Under the pieces are notes generated by a model. That model was not told where the DNA came from and searched no databases. It saw only the letters and a list, made by a program, of their open reading frames with translations. Source: Bhargavaea changchunensis (lineage in GTDB: Bacteria; Bacillota; Bacilli; Bacillales_A; Planococcaceae). Taken from it: a stretch of DNA of 64,000 bases. Every line of letters starts with the position of its first letter. Positions within the stretch are counted from its first letter, which is position 1. Made by a program: the position numbers and the translations under genes. The stretch is from the NCBI RefSeq assembly GCF_042665595.1, contig NZ_JBHTCT010000038.1, positions 124,001 through 188,000 on the forward strand, written 5' to 3'. This document shows positions 17,686 to 25,215 of the stretch, piece by piece.

Positions 17686-19892
17686 GGGATCGCCCCTTTC
17701 CAGGCGGATTCAAGCATGGAAACATCCTGACTGATCAGCGGATTGCCGTCAGCGTCACGGATGACCAGGCGGTCCGTTTGAGTAATTTCACCGATCTTCC
17801 GGGCATCGGAAGCCAGCTCTTCAAAGCGGGCCGCGTGCTCCGGGCTGACCGTCACGATAAAGCGGGACTGTGTTTCACTGAAGAGCGCGGTGACCGCAGA
17901 ACCTTCAAGCTTCACATCAGCGCCAAGCCCGGTGCCGAACACCTTCTCGGCAAGCGCCACTGCAACGCCGCCTTCCGCAACGTCATGCGCGGAGCGGACG
18001 ACGCCTTCACGGATGGCCGCAAGGAGCGCTTCCTGGCGGGAGGCTTCCACATCAAGGTCAATTGCCGGAGCCTTGCCGGAGATCTTGCCGCCGTTCAGCA
18101 TTTTCTGCAGCTCGGATCCGCCGAATTCGGTCTTGGTCTCGCCAATCAGGTAAACGAAGTCCCCTTCGGCTTTCGCTTCCTGGGTCGTCGTATGTGCAAG
18201 GTTCTCCACAAGGCCGACCATGCCGATCGTCGGTGTCGGGTAGACCGGCTTTCCGCCGCGCTCGTTATAGAGCGAGACGTTACCGCTGATGACCGGGGCG
18301 TCAAGTGCGAGGCAGGCCGCGCTGATGCCGTCCGCTGACTTTTCAAGCTGCCAGAAGATCTCCGGATTATCCGGGCTGCCGAAGTTCAGGCAGTCCGTGA
18401 TGGCAAGCGGCTTGCCGCCCGAGCAGACGATGTTCCGCGCCGCTTCCGCGACCGCGATCTTTCCGCCTGTTTCAGGGTCGAGATAAATGTAGCGGGAGTT
18501 GCAGTCGGCAGTGATCGCCAAGCCCTTCTCGGTACCGCGTACACGCACGACGGCTGCGTCAGATCCCGGGGCAACTACCGTGTTGGTGCGGGCCTGATGG
18601 TCGAACTGGCTGTACACCCATTCCTTCGAAGCGATCGTCGGCTGCTTCAGCAGGGACACGAGTGTATCCGAGAAATCTTCCACTTCCGGCTCCTGCTGCT
18701 CCATCTCCTGGAACTCACGGAAGTATTCCGGCTCACGGGACGGCTTGTTGTAGACAGGCGCGTCCTCGGCAAGCGCATCTGCAGAGACTTCAGCGACAAC
18801 TTCGCCCTTGTGGAGCAGGCGGAGCATTTTGTCATCCGTGACGTGGCCGATCGAGACCGCTTCAAGATCGTATTTGGCGAAGAGGTCGATGACTTCCTGC
18901 TCACGGCCTTTCTGCACGACGATCAGCATCCGCTCCTGGGATTCGGAAAGCATCATTTCGTATGCGGTCATGTCCTCATCACGCTGAGGGACAAGGTCCA
19001 GGTTCATCTCGATGCCGAAACCTGCCTTCGAAGCCATTTCTGCGGAAGAAGAGGTCAGGCCCGCTGCACCCATGTCCTGGATGCCGATCAGGGCGTCAGA
19101 CTTCACGAGTTCAAGGCATGCATCCATAAGCAGCTTTTCCGTGAACGGGTCGCCCGCCTGTACCGGAGCACGTTCCTTGCCCGGGTCATCCGAAATTTCT
19201 TCTGATGAAGAGGTCGCGCCGTGGATGCCGTCGCGCCCGGTCTTCGCCCCGACATACATGACGGTGTTGCCCACGCCAGCAGCTAAGCCGCGCTGGATGT
19301 CTTCGTGATTGAGGAGACCGATTGCCATTGCGTTGACAAGCGGTTTGCCCGCGTACGAAGGGTCGAACTGGATTTCGCCAGCGACAGTCGGGATGCCGAT
19401 CGTGTTGCCGTAGCCGGCGATTCCTGCGACGGCTTCCTCGAACAGCCAGCGGTCGCGGTCGTTGTCGAGTTCCCCGAAACGGAGCGAGTTCACGGCCGCG
19501 ATCGGCTGTGCACCCATCGAGAAGACGTCACGCAGAACGCCGCCGACGCCTGTCGCCGCGCCTTCATACGGCTCGATTGCCGACGGGCTGTTGTGAGACT
19601 CCATCTTGAAGACGACGGCCTGGTTGTCGCCGATGTCGACGATACCCGCGCCTTCCCCGGGTCCCATGAGAACCTGCGGGCCTTCGGTCGGGAACTTGCG
19701 GAGGACAGGCTTGGAGCTTTTGTACGAGCAGTGCTCCGACCACATGCTGGAGAACAGGCCGGTTTCCGTATAGTTCGGCAGGCGGCCGAGAAGCTTGACT
19801 GCCATTTCGAACTCTTCCGTCGTCATGCCCATCTGTGCGTAGATCTTCTCATCGCGGATCTGTTCCGCTGTCGGCTCAAGCTTGGTTAGCAT
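17661..19892 (-). CDS. purL: FGAM synthase, large subunit (small PurL type)
   Basis: 743 residues with the chosen start, the size of Gram-positive PurL that works with PurS and PurQ. It makes FGAM from FGAR, ATP and ammonia delivered from PurQ. Visible are the SSMWSEHCSYKSSK segment near the N-terminus with its His, the GPGEGAGIVDIGD region and MESHNSPSAIEPYEGA. An ATG six codons upstream exists, but GGAGGG sits 6 nt before the internal ATG. It overlaps purQ by 17 bp. Confidence 0.96.
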   Translation of the reverse strand: MLTKLEPTAEQIRDEKIYAQMGMTTEEFEMAVKLLGRLPNYTETGLFSSMWSEHCSYKSSKPVLRKFPTEGPQVLMGPGEGAGIVDIGDNQAVVFKMESHNSPSAIEPYEGAATGVGGVLRDVFSMGAQPIAAVNSLRFGELDNDRDRWLFEEAVAGIAGYGNTIGIPTVAGEIQFDPSYAGKPLVNAMAIGLLNHEDIQRGLAAGVGNTVMYVGAKTGRDGIHGATSSSEEISDDPGKERAPVQAGDPFTEKLLMDACLELVKSDALIGIQDMGAAGLTSSSAEMASKAGFGIEMNLDLVPQRDEDMTAYEMMLSESQERMLIVVQKGREQEVIDLFAKYDLEAVSIGHVTDDKMLRLLHKGEVVAEVSADALAEDAPVYNKPSREPEYFREFQEMEQQEPEVEDFSDTLVSLLKQPTIASKEWVYSQFDHQARTNTVVAPGSDAAVVRVRGTEKGLAITADCNSRYIYLDPETGGKIAVAEAARNIVCSGGKPLAITDCLNFGSPDNPEIFWQLEKSADGISAACLALDAPVISGNVSLYNERGGKPVYPTPTIGMVGLVENLAHTTTQEAKAEGDFVYLIGETKTEFGGSELQKMLNGGKISGKAPAIDLDVEASRQEALLAAIREGVVRSAHDVAEGGVAVALAEKVFGTGLGADVKLEGSAVTALFSETQSRFIVTVSPEHAARFEELASDARKIGEITQTDRLVIRDADGNPLISQDVSMLESAWKGAIPCLVNSEG

Positions 19893-20562
19893 GGGATTCC
19901 CTCCACTCATTCACGATCGATTTAAATACATTCAGTCCGTCTTCGGAGCCCAGGATGGACTCGGCCGCTCGCTCCGGATGGGGCATCATGCCGAGGACAT
20001 TGCCCTTTTCGCTGACGAGGCCCGCGATGTCTCCAACGGATCCGTCCGGATTGCCGTCAGAGTAAACAAAGACGATCTGGTTGTTTTCTTTGAGTTGGAC
20101 ATAGGTCTCTTCATCGCAGTAGAAGTTGCCTTCGCCGTGGGCGATCGGGATGTTGAGTTCCTCGCCCTCGGTGTACTCGCTTGTGAATGGCGTACGGTTG
20201 TTGACGACCTGGACTTTGACTGTGCGGCAGATGAACTTCTGGTCACGGTTCTTGAGGAATGCGCCCGGCAGAAGGCCCGCTTCCGTCAGAATCTGGAAGC
20301 CATTGCCCACGCCGAGGACGGGCTTTCCTTCTTCCGCAGCCCGGATGATTGCTTCCATGACGGGTGTCGTGCGCGCAAGGGCTCCGGCCCGCACGGCGTC
20401 GCCGTAGGAAGCGCCGCCCGGTAGGAGGATGGCGTCGTAGCCGGACAGGTCCGTTTCATGGTGATGGACGTATTCCGCTTCTTCTCCAAGGACATCTTTT
20501 ACGGCATGGTAGAGGTCAAGATCGCAGCTGGATCCCGGAAACTGGATGACGGCGAATTTCAT
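19876..20562 (-). CDS. purQ: FGAM synthase, glutaminase subunit, with catalytic Cys86 replaced by Gly
   Basis: 228 residues, class I glutamine amidotransferase that should supply ammonia to PurL. The oxyanion segment LLPGGASYGDA and the His195/Glu197 pair (MMPHPERA) are intact. But the nucleophile elbow, normally G-I-C-N-G-F, reads G-V-G-N-G-F here: codon 86 (20305-20307) is GGC where TGC is expected. A lone T-to-G change would explain this. The reading frame is otherwise full length and normal. As read, glutamine hydrolysis should be lost, leaving only ammonia-dependent FGAM synthesis. A sequencing error is the main alternative. Overlaps purS by 4 bp. Confidence 0.93.
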   Translation of the reverse strand: MKFAVIQFPGSSCDLDLYHAVKDVLGEEAEYVHHHETDLSGYDAILLPGGASYGDAVRAGALARTTPVMEAIIRAAEEGKPVLGVGNGFQILTEAGLLPGAFLKNRDQKFICRTVKVQVVNNRTPFTSEYTEGEELNIPIAHGEGNFYCDEETYVQLKENNQIVFVYSDGNPDGSVGDIAGLVSEKGNVLGMMPHPERAAESILGSEDGLNVFKSIVNEWRESHANQA

Positions 20563-20813
20563 GCCTCTTCAACCTCCAACACTTCGTACCGGTAGTCTTC
20601 GACGTTTGTGTTCACGAAGAGCTTTTCACACATTTCCCTGACGGCCGTGTCGAGATCTTGCCCCGTGTCTTCGATGGTCAGTTCGATGTATTTGCCGATG
20701 CGGACATCTTTGACGTTGTCATGGCCTTTGGCATGGAGGACGTTGATGGCTGCAGTCCCCTGGGGATCGATTACACTTTCACGGAGCGTCACGTACACAT
20801 TTGCTTTTTTCAT
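20559..20813 (-). CDS. purS: FGAM synthase subunit PurS
   Basis: 84 residues, the small scaffold subunit that dimerises and docks PurQ on PurL. Typical segments are VYVTLRESVIDPQGTAA, the VRIGKYIELTI strand and NTNVEDYRYEV near the C-terminus. GGGAGG precedes the ATG. Its stop overlaps the purQ start (ATGA), so the three FGAM synthase subunits are tightly coupled. Normally purC lies directly upstream; here there is a 220-bp gap with a repeat instead. Confidence 0.95.
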   Translation of the reverse strand: MKKANVYVTLRESVIDPQGTAAINVLHAKGHDNVKDVRIGKYIELTIEDTGQDLDTAVREMCEKLFVNTNVEDYRYEVLEVEEA

Positions 20814-20864
20814 TTTGGTTGGCCTCCCAATTGGTGAGTGTGTGGTGGTTTAGATGAAGTGCGG

Positions 20865-20990
20865 AGATACTCCGCTCCGGGCTCTTCGCTTTCCGCGGGC
20901 GGGCGCCAAGCCTCCTCGGCGTTCCGCCTGCGGGGTCTCGGCTGTCCCGCTTTTCCCGCAGGAGTCTTCGAGCCCTGCGCTGCGTTTAAT
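20865..20990 (-). repeat. GC-rich dispersed repeat of Bacillales type in the position of purC
   Basis: This non-coding block contains CTCCTGCGGGAAAAGCGGGA, CCGAGACCCCGCAGGCGGAA and CGCCGAGGAGGC on the minus strand, the hallmark pieces of a dispersed GC-rich intergenic element that I recognise from many Bacillus-group genomes. It has internal complementarity (CTTTCCGCGGG, CCCGC). No trace of a purC coding frame was found around it. Boundaries are approximate; function unknown. Confidence 0.65.
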
Positions 20991-21033
20991 CAATTTCAAG
21001 AAAATGTATTGCCGTCCATCGGGTTACTCCCTG

Positions 21034-22332
21034 TCAGTCATTCAGTCCGCAACGTTCGAAGATATCGTCGATGCGCTGGAGGTGGTGGTTGTAGTCGAAG
21101 GCATCGTCGAGTTCTTCTTTGGTCATTTTTTCGGAGATGACCGGGTCGGATTCGACGAGTCCGCGGAACGGGACCTGTTCTTCCCAGGCCTGCATCGCGA
21201 GCGGCTGTACGGTGTCGTAGGCCGCTTCGCGCGCCATGCCCTTGTCGATGAGCGACAGGAGGACGCGCTGGGAATAGATGAGTCCGAGTGTGCGGTCCAT
21301 GTTGCGCTTCATGTTTTCCGGGAAGACGGTGAGGTTCTTCACGATGTTGCCGAAGCGGTTCAGCATGTAGTTCAGCGTAATCGTCGCATCCGGGATGATG
21401 ACGCGCTCCGCGCTGGAGTGCGAGATGTCGCGCTCATGCCAGAGGGCTACGTTCTCAAAAGCGGTGACCATGTAGCCGCGCATCAGGCGGGACAGCCCGG
21501 TCATGTTTTCTGAGCCGATCGGGTTGCGCTTGTGCGGCATCGCGGAAGAGCCTTTCTGGCCTTTCGCGAAGAATTCCTCGACTTCGCGCGTCTCCGACTT
21601 CTGGAGTCCGCGGATCTCGACCGCAAATTTCTCGATCGATGTCGCGATCAGCGCGAGCGTCGAGATGTACTGGGCGTGGCGGTCACGCTGCAGGGTCTGC
21701 GTGGAGACCGGTGCCGCTGCGAGACCGAGGTGCTCGCATACATATTCCTCAACGAACGGCGGGATGTTGGCGAATGTACCGACTGCGCCGGACATCTTGC
21801 CCGTCTCGATTACGGCAGCTGCCGCTTCGAAACGCTCAAGGTTCCGTTTCATCTCTTCGTACCAGAGGGCCATTTTCAGGCCGAATGTCGTTGGTTCCGC
21901 GTGCACGCCGTGCGTGCGGCCCATCATGACGGTGAATTTATGCTCTTTCGCCTTGACGGCGAGGATATCAATGAAGTTGTGAAGGTCTTTCCGGATGATC
22001 TCGTTCGCCTGCTTGATGCGGTACGAAAGCGCTGTGTCGACGACGTCGGTCGAAGTCAGGCCGTAGTGGACCCATTTGCGCTCTTCCCCGAGTGTTTCGG
22101 ATACCGCGCGGGTGAACGCGACGACATCGTGACGGGTCTCGTTTTCGATCTCTTCGATGCGAGCCACATCAAACGAGGCGTTCTCCCTGAGCTTCTTCAC
22201 GTCTTCCTTCGGGATGTCTCCGAGTTCCGCCCATGCCTCGCAGGCGAGGATTTCGACTTCCAGCCATGCATTGTATTTGTTTTCTTCTGTCCAGACATTG
22301 CCCATCTCGGGGCGAGTATAGCGTTCGATCAT
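21034..22332 (-). CDS. purB: Adenylosuccinate lyase
   Basis: 432 residues of the fumarase/aspartase superfamily. It cleaves SAICAR in the IMP branch and adenylosuccinate on the way to AMP. The signature SSAMPHKRNP with the mobile catalytic loop is present, as are GRTHGVHAEPTTFG (catalytic His) and HYGLTSTDVVDTA. The ATG has GGAGG upstream and lies 16 bp after purK. Ends ordinary. Its substrate SAICAR would need a PurC encoded elsewhere, since none is present here. Confidence 0.97.
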   Translation of the reverse strand: MIERYTRPEMGNVWTEENKYNAWLEVEILACEAWAELGDIPKEDVKKLRENASFDVARIEEIENETRHDVVAFTRAVSETLGEERKWVHYGLTSTDVVDTALSYRIKQANEIIRKDLHNFIDILAVKAKEHKFTVMMGRTHGVHAEPTTFGLKMALWYEEMKRNLERFEAAAAVIETGKMSGAVGTFANIPPFVEEYVCEHLGLAAAPVSTQTLQRDRHAQYISTLALIATSIEKFAVEIRGLQKSETREVEEFFAKGQKGSSAMPHKRNPIGSENMTGLSRLMRGYMVTAFENVALWHERDISHSSAERVIIPDATITLNYMLNRFGNIVKNLTVFPENMKRNMDRTLGLIYSQRVLLSLIDKGMAREAAYDTVQPLAMQAWEEQVPFRGLVESDPVISEKMTKEELDDAFDYNHHLQRIDDIFERCGLND

Positions 22333-22348
22333 TCAGGTAATTCCTCCA

Positions 22349-23467
22349 TTAGTTCCAGATTCCGCTTTCGTCAATCCGTCGAAGTGTGTCTTCATTGTCT
22401 TCTGCAAGAATGGTCACATGGCCCATCTTGCGGTTGTGCTTGGCCTCGGCCTTGCCGTAAAGGTGGATGGACCAGTCCGCCTGGTCCGGGATTGCATCGA
22501 GAACCGGTGCGACGTGCTGGCCGAGCAGGTTCACCATCACCGCCTGGCGGTGAAGCTCCGGCGTGCGGAGCGGCCAGCCGCAGATGGCCCGGATGTGCTG
22601 GCCAAACTGCGAAATCGTGCATGCCTCGATCGAATAGTGGCCCGAGTTGTGCGGGCGCGGCGCGAGTTCGTTGATGAGGATGCTGCCGTCATCCAGCACG
22701 AACATCTCAACGGCCAGCGTCCCGATCAGATCCAGGTGATCTGCGATCTGTCCGGCTGCCGTGATGGCGGCTTCGGCCGTCCGGTCACCAATCCGTGCCG
22801 GGACGATCGTCTCGTGCAGGATATGGTTTTTGTGGATATTCTCCTGGACCGGCAGGCAGCGGGATTCCCCGTTCGTGCCGCGCTGGATGATGACCGAGAT
22901 TTCCATTTTGAATGGGATGAACTTCTCGGCCACGCATGCGGAATGGACGAACAGTTCTTCCGCTTCGGTAAGCTCGGACGCCTCTTTCAGGATGACCTGC
23001 CCCTTGCCGTCGTAACCGCCCCGTGCGGTCTTCACGACGCACGGGAAGCCGATCTCCCCGATGCGTTCCTTGAGCTCCGCGAAAGTCTGTGCTTCCACAT
23101 AAGGCGCGACCGGTGCCCCCGCTTCGCGGATCGCCGCTTTTTCCGCGATCCGGTCCTGGGTGATGCGGATGATTTCCGCGCCCTGCGGCACGTACGCCTT
23201 CTCGGTCAGGCGCTTGAGCCCTTCGTAGTCGATATTCTCAAATTCAAAGGTGATGACGTCGCTCACTTCCGCCAGGCGGTCGAGTGCTCCTTCGTCGTCA
23301 TACGGCGCGACAATTTTCACGTCGGCCACCTGGCCGGTCGGGGAGTCTTCCGCCGGGTCGAGCACCGCGATGCGGAAACCCGCCTCCTTGGCGGAAAGGG
23401 CCATCATCCGTCCCAGCTGTCCGCCGCCGATGATTCCGATTGTCTGTCCGGGAAGAATCGTGGTCAT
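22349..23467 (-). CDS. purK: N5-carboxyaminoimidazole ribonucleotide synthetase
   Basis: 372 residues, an ATP-grasp ligase that carboxylates AIR with bicarbonate. The N-terminal IIGGGQLGRMMALSAKE Rossmann-like segment, the central KTARGGYDGKGQ and the metal/ATP region EMFVLDDGSILINELAPRPHNSG are all present. The C-terminal IHLYGKAEAKHNRKMGHV is typical. It overlaps purE by 4 bp (ATGA), indicating coupling. Nothing unusual seen. Confidence 0.96.
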   Translation of the reverse strand: MTTILPGQTIGIIGGGQLGRMMALSAKEAGFRIAVLDPAEDSPTGQVADVKIVAPYDDEGALDRLAEVSDVITFEFENIDYEGLKRLTEKAYVPQGAEIIRITQDRIAEKAAIREAGAPVAPYVEAQTFAELKERIGEIGFPCVVKTARGGYDGKGQVILKEASELTEAEELFVHSACVAEKFIPFKMEISVIIQRGTNGESRCLPVQENIHKNHILHETIVPARIGDRTAEAAITAAGQIADHLDLIGTLAVEMFVLDDGSILINELAPRPHNSGHYSIEACTISQFGQHIRAICGWPLRTPELHRQAVMVNLLGQHVAPVLDAIPDQADWSIHLYGKAEAKHNRKMGHVTILAEDNEDTLRRIDESGIWN

Positions 23468-23952
23468 ACGAGATCACCTGTGCTTTCAATGGATTGTTCT
23501 GCGAGCCGGCTGCGACGCTCCTGAATGCGTCCACGGAGCGCTTCGTCATGCACTGCGAGCATCTGAGCCGCAAACAGGCCGGCGTTCGTTGCGCCGGAGT
23601 CGCCGATCGCCATCGTGGCGACCGGGACGCCGCCCGGCATCTGGACGATCGAGAGAAGCGAGTCCATGCCGCTCAGCGCGTGCGATTTGACCGGCACGCC
23701 GATGACCGGGACAAGCGTTTTCGCCGCGACCATTCCAGGCAGGTGGGCGGCGCCCCCCGCTCCCGCGATGATCACTTCGATGCCGCGCTCCTGTGCCTGT
23801 TCGGCATAGGAGAACATCTCATCCGGCGTACGGTGCGCGGAGACGACCTTCTTCTCGTATCCGACTTCCAGTTCATCCAGGATGTCGCATGCTTTCTTCA
23901 TCGTCTCCCAGTCGCTTTTGCTTCCCATGATGACACCCACTTTCACGTCCAT
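23464..23952 (-). CDS. purE: N5-carboxyaminoimidazole ribonucleotide mutase
   Basis: 162 residues, class I PurE, converting N5-CAIR to CAIR. The active-site GSKSDWETM (residues 10-18) and SAHRTPD with its histidine are present, then GAGGAAHLPGM and PVIGVPV. The late motif reads AIGDSGATNAGLFAAQ, with a serine where alanine is more usual. First gene of the pur operon, preceded by a guanine riboswitch and terminator leader of about 270 nt. Confidence 0.96.
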   Translation of the reverse strand: MDVKVGVIMGSKSDWETMKKACDILDELEVGYEKKVVSAHRTPDEMFSYAEQAQERGIEVIIAGAGGAAHLPGMVAAKTLVPVIGVPVKSHALSGMDSLLSIVQMPGGVPVATMAIGDSGATNAGLFAAQMLAVHDEALRGRIQERRSRLAEQSIESTGDLV

Positions 23953-23983
23953 TGCAATCGCTCCTTCCGGCAGTTTGCCGCCA

Positions 23984-24043
23984 ATAAATAAAAGCCCCGA
24001 ATAGACTGCTTCCTATTAATAGGAGGAAAGCAGTCGATCCGGG
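23984..24043 (-). terminator. Riboswitch-controlled terminator upstream of purE
   Basis: A long stem (CCCGGATCGACTGCTT with mismatches against AAGCAGTCTATTCGGG) is followed by CTTTTATTTATT on the minus strand. It lies between the guanine aptamer and purE, so it is the expression platform that stops the message when guanine is bound. Confidence 0.85.
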
Positions 24044-24127
24044 ACCTGAACATGTTCAGATAAGACGGTTGCGTCACGATGGTTTCCATGCTTCGCACAC
24101 CTTCCGTTCCGAGTCCTGTAATCCGCT

Positions 24128-24199
24128 TTCCCGCATAGTCCCGGCATTACGGTGCCGGGCTAGAGACTCCGAGGCCGATTCCTCGGGATATATGGGGAA
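24128..24199 (-). promoter_or_regulatory. Guanine riboswitch aptamer, pur operon
   Basis: On the minus strand the aptamer has P1 (TTCCCCATA / TATGCGGGAA), the J1/2 TATATCC, P2 CGAGG / CCTCG, the J2/3 GAGTCTCTAGC, P3 CCGGCA / TGCCGG with the loop CCGTAA, and J3/1 GACTATG. The specificity base in J3/1 is C (24138), which marks guanine rather than adenine binding. Confidence 0.9.
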
Positions 24200-24216
24200 T
24201 GTTCTTTACGTGTTTC

Positions 24217-24245
24217 ATTTTAACAGCGGTTTTTCATGAAGTCAA
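24217..24245 (-). promoter_or_regulatory. Promoter of the pur operon
   Basis: TTGACT (-35) and TAAAAT (-10) are separated by exactly 17 bp on the minus strand, directly upstream of the guanine aptamer and downstream of the PurBox pair. Confidence 0.85.
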
Positions 24246-24249
24246 CGCA

Positions 24250-24294
24250 ATAACCGAACAATAAATTTTATTCCCACACAAATCGTTCGTATTT
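24250..24294 (-). promoter_or_regulatory. Inverted pair of PurBoxes (PurR operator) of the pur operon
   Basis: Two 14-bp boxes with central CGAA, ATAACCGAACAATA and the inverse of AATCGTTCGTATTT, face each other across a 17-bp spacer just upstream of the -35. This is the known arrangement of PurR control sites in Bacillus. A weak cre-like TGAAAGCGCTATCC lies a little further upstream (24309). Confidence 0.85.
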
Positions 24295-24344
24295 ATCCCC
24301 AATCTGCATGAAAGCGCTATCCATCTTACACAATCTTCTGAGCA

Positions 24345-24374
24345 TAAAAAATCCCGGTGCCGAAACACCGGGAT
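24345..24374 (-). terminator. Terminator downstream of the NETI-motif gene
   Basis: Perfect 9-bp stem ATCCCGGTG / CACCGGGAT with a T-run on the minus strand, 4 bp after the stop codon. Confidence 0.88.
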
Positions 24375-24378
24375 CTGT

Positions 24379-24570
24379 TTATGATTCTTCCATTCGGACG
24401 CCCTTGAAACGGATGCGCTGGCGGACGGGAACGGGCTCACCGTTCCGCTCCTCAAAGACCGGCTCTTCCTTTCGGCCTGCGGCCATGTAGCCTTCCTTTT
24501 GCATGCGTTCCAGGCATTGTTCGATCGTCTCGCCTTCCTGCACTTCATACCAGACCGTCTTTTTGCTCAT
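24379..24570 (-). CDS. yebG: NETI motif-containing small protein (YebG-like)
   Basis: 63 residues. It matches the short Firmicutes NETI-motif family: VWYEVQEGETIEQCLERMQKEGY, where the motif reads GETI, followed by a basic C-terminal strand (IRFKGVRMEE). Function unknown. Its ATG overlaps the stop of the upstream DUF2179 gene by 4 bp, as in the yebE-yebG pair of B. subtilis, which supports both calls. Confidence 0.85.
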   Translation of the reverse strand: MSKKTVWYEVQEGETIEQCLERMQKEGYMAAGRKEEPVFEERNGEPVPVRQRIRFKGVRMEES

Positions 24571-25094
24571 TTGAACAGCTTCCCTTTCCGTACCTGTTTC
24601 ACCCAGAAGCCGCCGTGGATGTTTCGGGCTTCATACGTGATGATGAACGCTTTCGGATCGAGTTCCTTGATCAGCATGTACAGCTTCAGCTCATAGCGCT
24701 TCGGCGTCAGAATCTGCATCGCATGTCGTGCTCCGTCGCGTCCGTTCGCTTCCCAGTCGGTGATGCCGTAGCCTTTCTCCCGGATCGCCCGGACCATCTT
24801 GCGCTCAATGTCTTCCGTAATGACATTGACCATGACATAGCCGAGGGCGAGCTTTTCTTCAATGATGGAACCGATGATGACGCCAAGCCCAAAGCCCAGT
24901 GCATAAGCGATCAGGTTCTCTATTTCGTTCAGATTATCCAGAACCAGGCCAAGTCCGACCACGTAAATGACCATCTCGATCACGCTAAGCCCGGCAGCCG
25001 CATAGCGGTAGCCCTTCATCGTCAGTATGAGCCGGATGGTATAAAATGTTACATAAACGACGTTGATCGCAAAGATGATCAGCACCATCGTCAT
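24567..25094 (-). CDS. yebE: DUF2179/DUF5698 membrane protein (YebE-like)
   Basis: 175 residues. The N-terminal half is hydrophobic with about three membrane segments (residues 2-22, 33-52, 60-80), followed by the cytoplasmic DUF2179 domain (YVMVNVITEDIERKMVRAIRE and GGFWVKQVRKGKLF). I use the second ATG, since AAGG is 8 nt before it while the first ATG is too close to the ribosome binding site. Function not established. Encoded between pbuG and the pur operon as in B. subtilis. Confidence 0.85.
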   Translation of the reverse strand: MTMVLIIFAINVVYVTFYTIRLILTMKGYRYAAAGLSVIEMVIYVVGLGLVLDNLNEIENLIAYALGFGLGVIIGSIIEEKLALGYVMVNVITEDIERKMVRAIREKGYGITDWEANGRDGARHAMQILTPKRYELKLYMLIKELDPKAFIITYEARNIHGGFWVKQVRKGKLFK

Positions 25095-25170
25095 ATGAAT
25101 CATCCTTTCTCGCTATGTACAGATGCCACTCATCTTATCGGAACTGTCCCGCATGGACAAGGGCACAGAT

Positions 25171-25206
25171 AAAAAAACGCTCCTCCGCCGGCTGACGGAA
25201 GGAGCG
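25171..25206 (-). terminator. Terminator of the purine permease gene
   Basis: Stem CGCTCCTTCCG / CGGAGGAGCG (one bulge) followed by seven Ts on the minus strand, 10 bp after the stop. Confidence 0.88.
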
Positions 25207-25215
25207 GCTTATTCA

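Noticed and set aside
24309..24322. cre-like TGAAAGCGCTATCC upstream of the pur PurBoxes
   Set aside because: Two mismatches at the 3' half and located beyond the operator; CcpA control of pur through it is not convincing.
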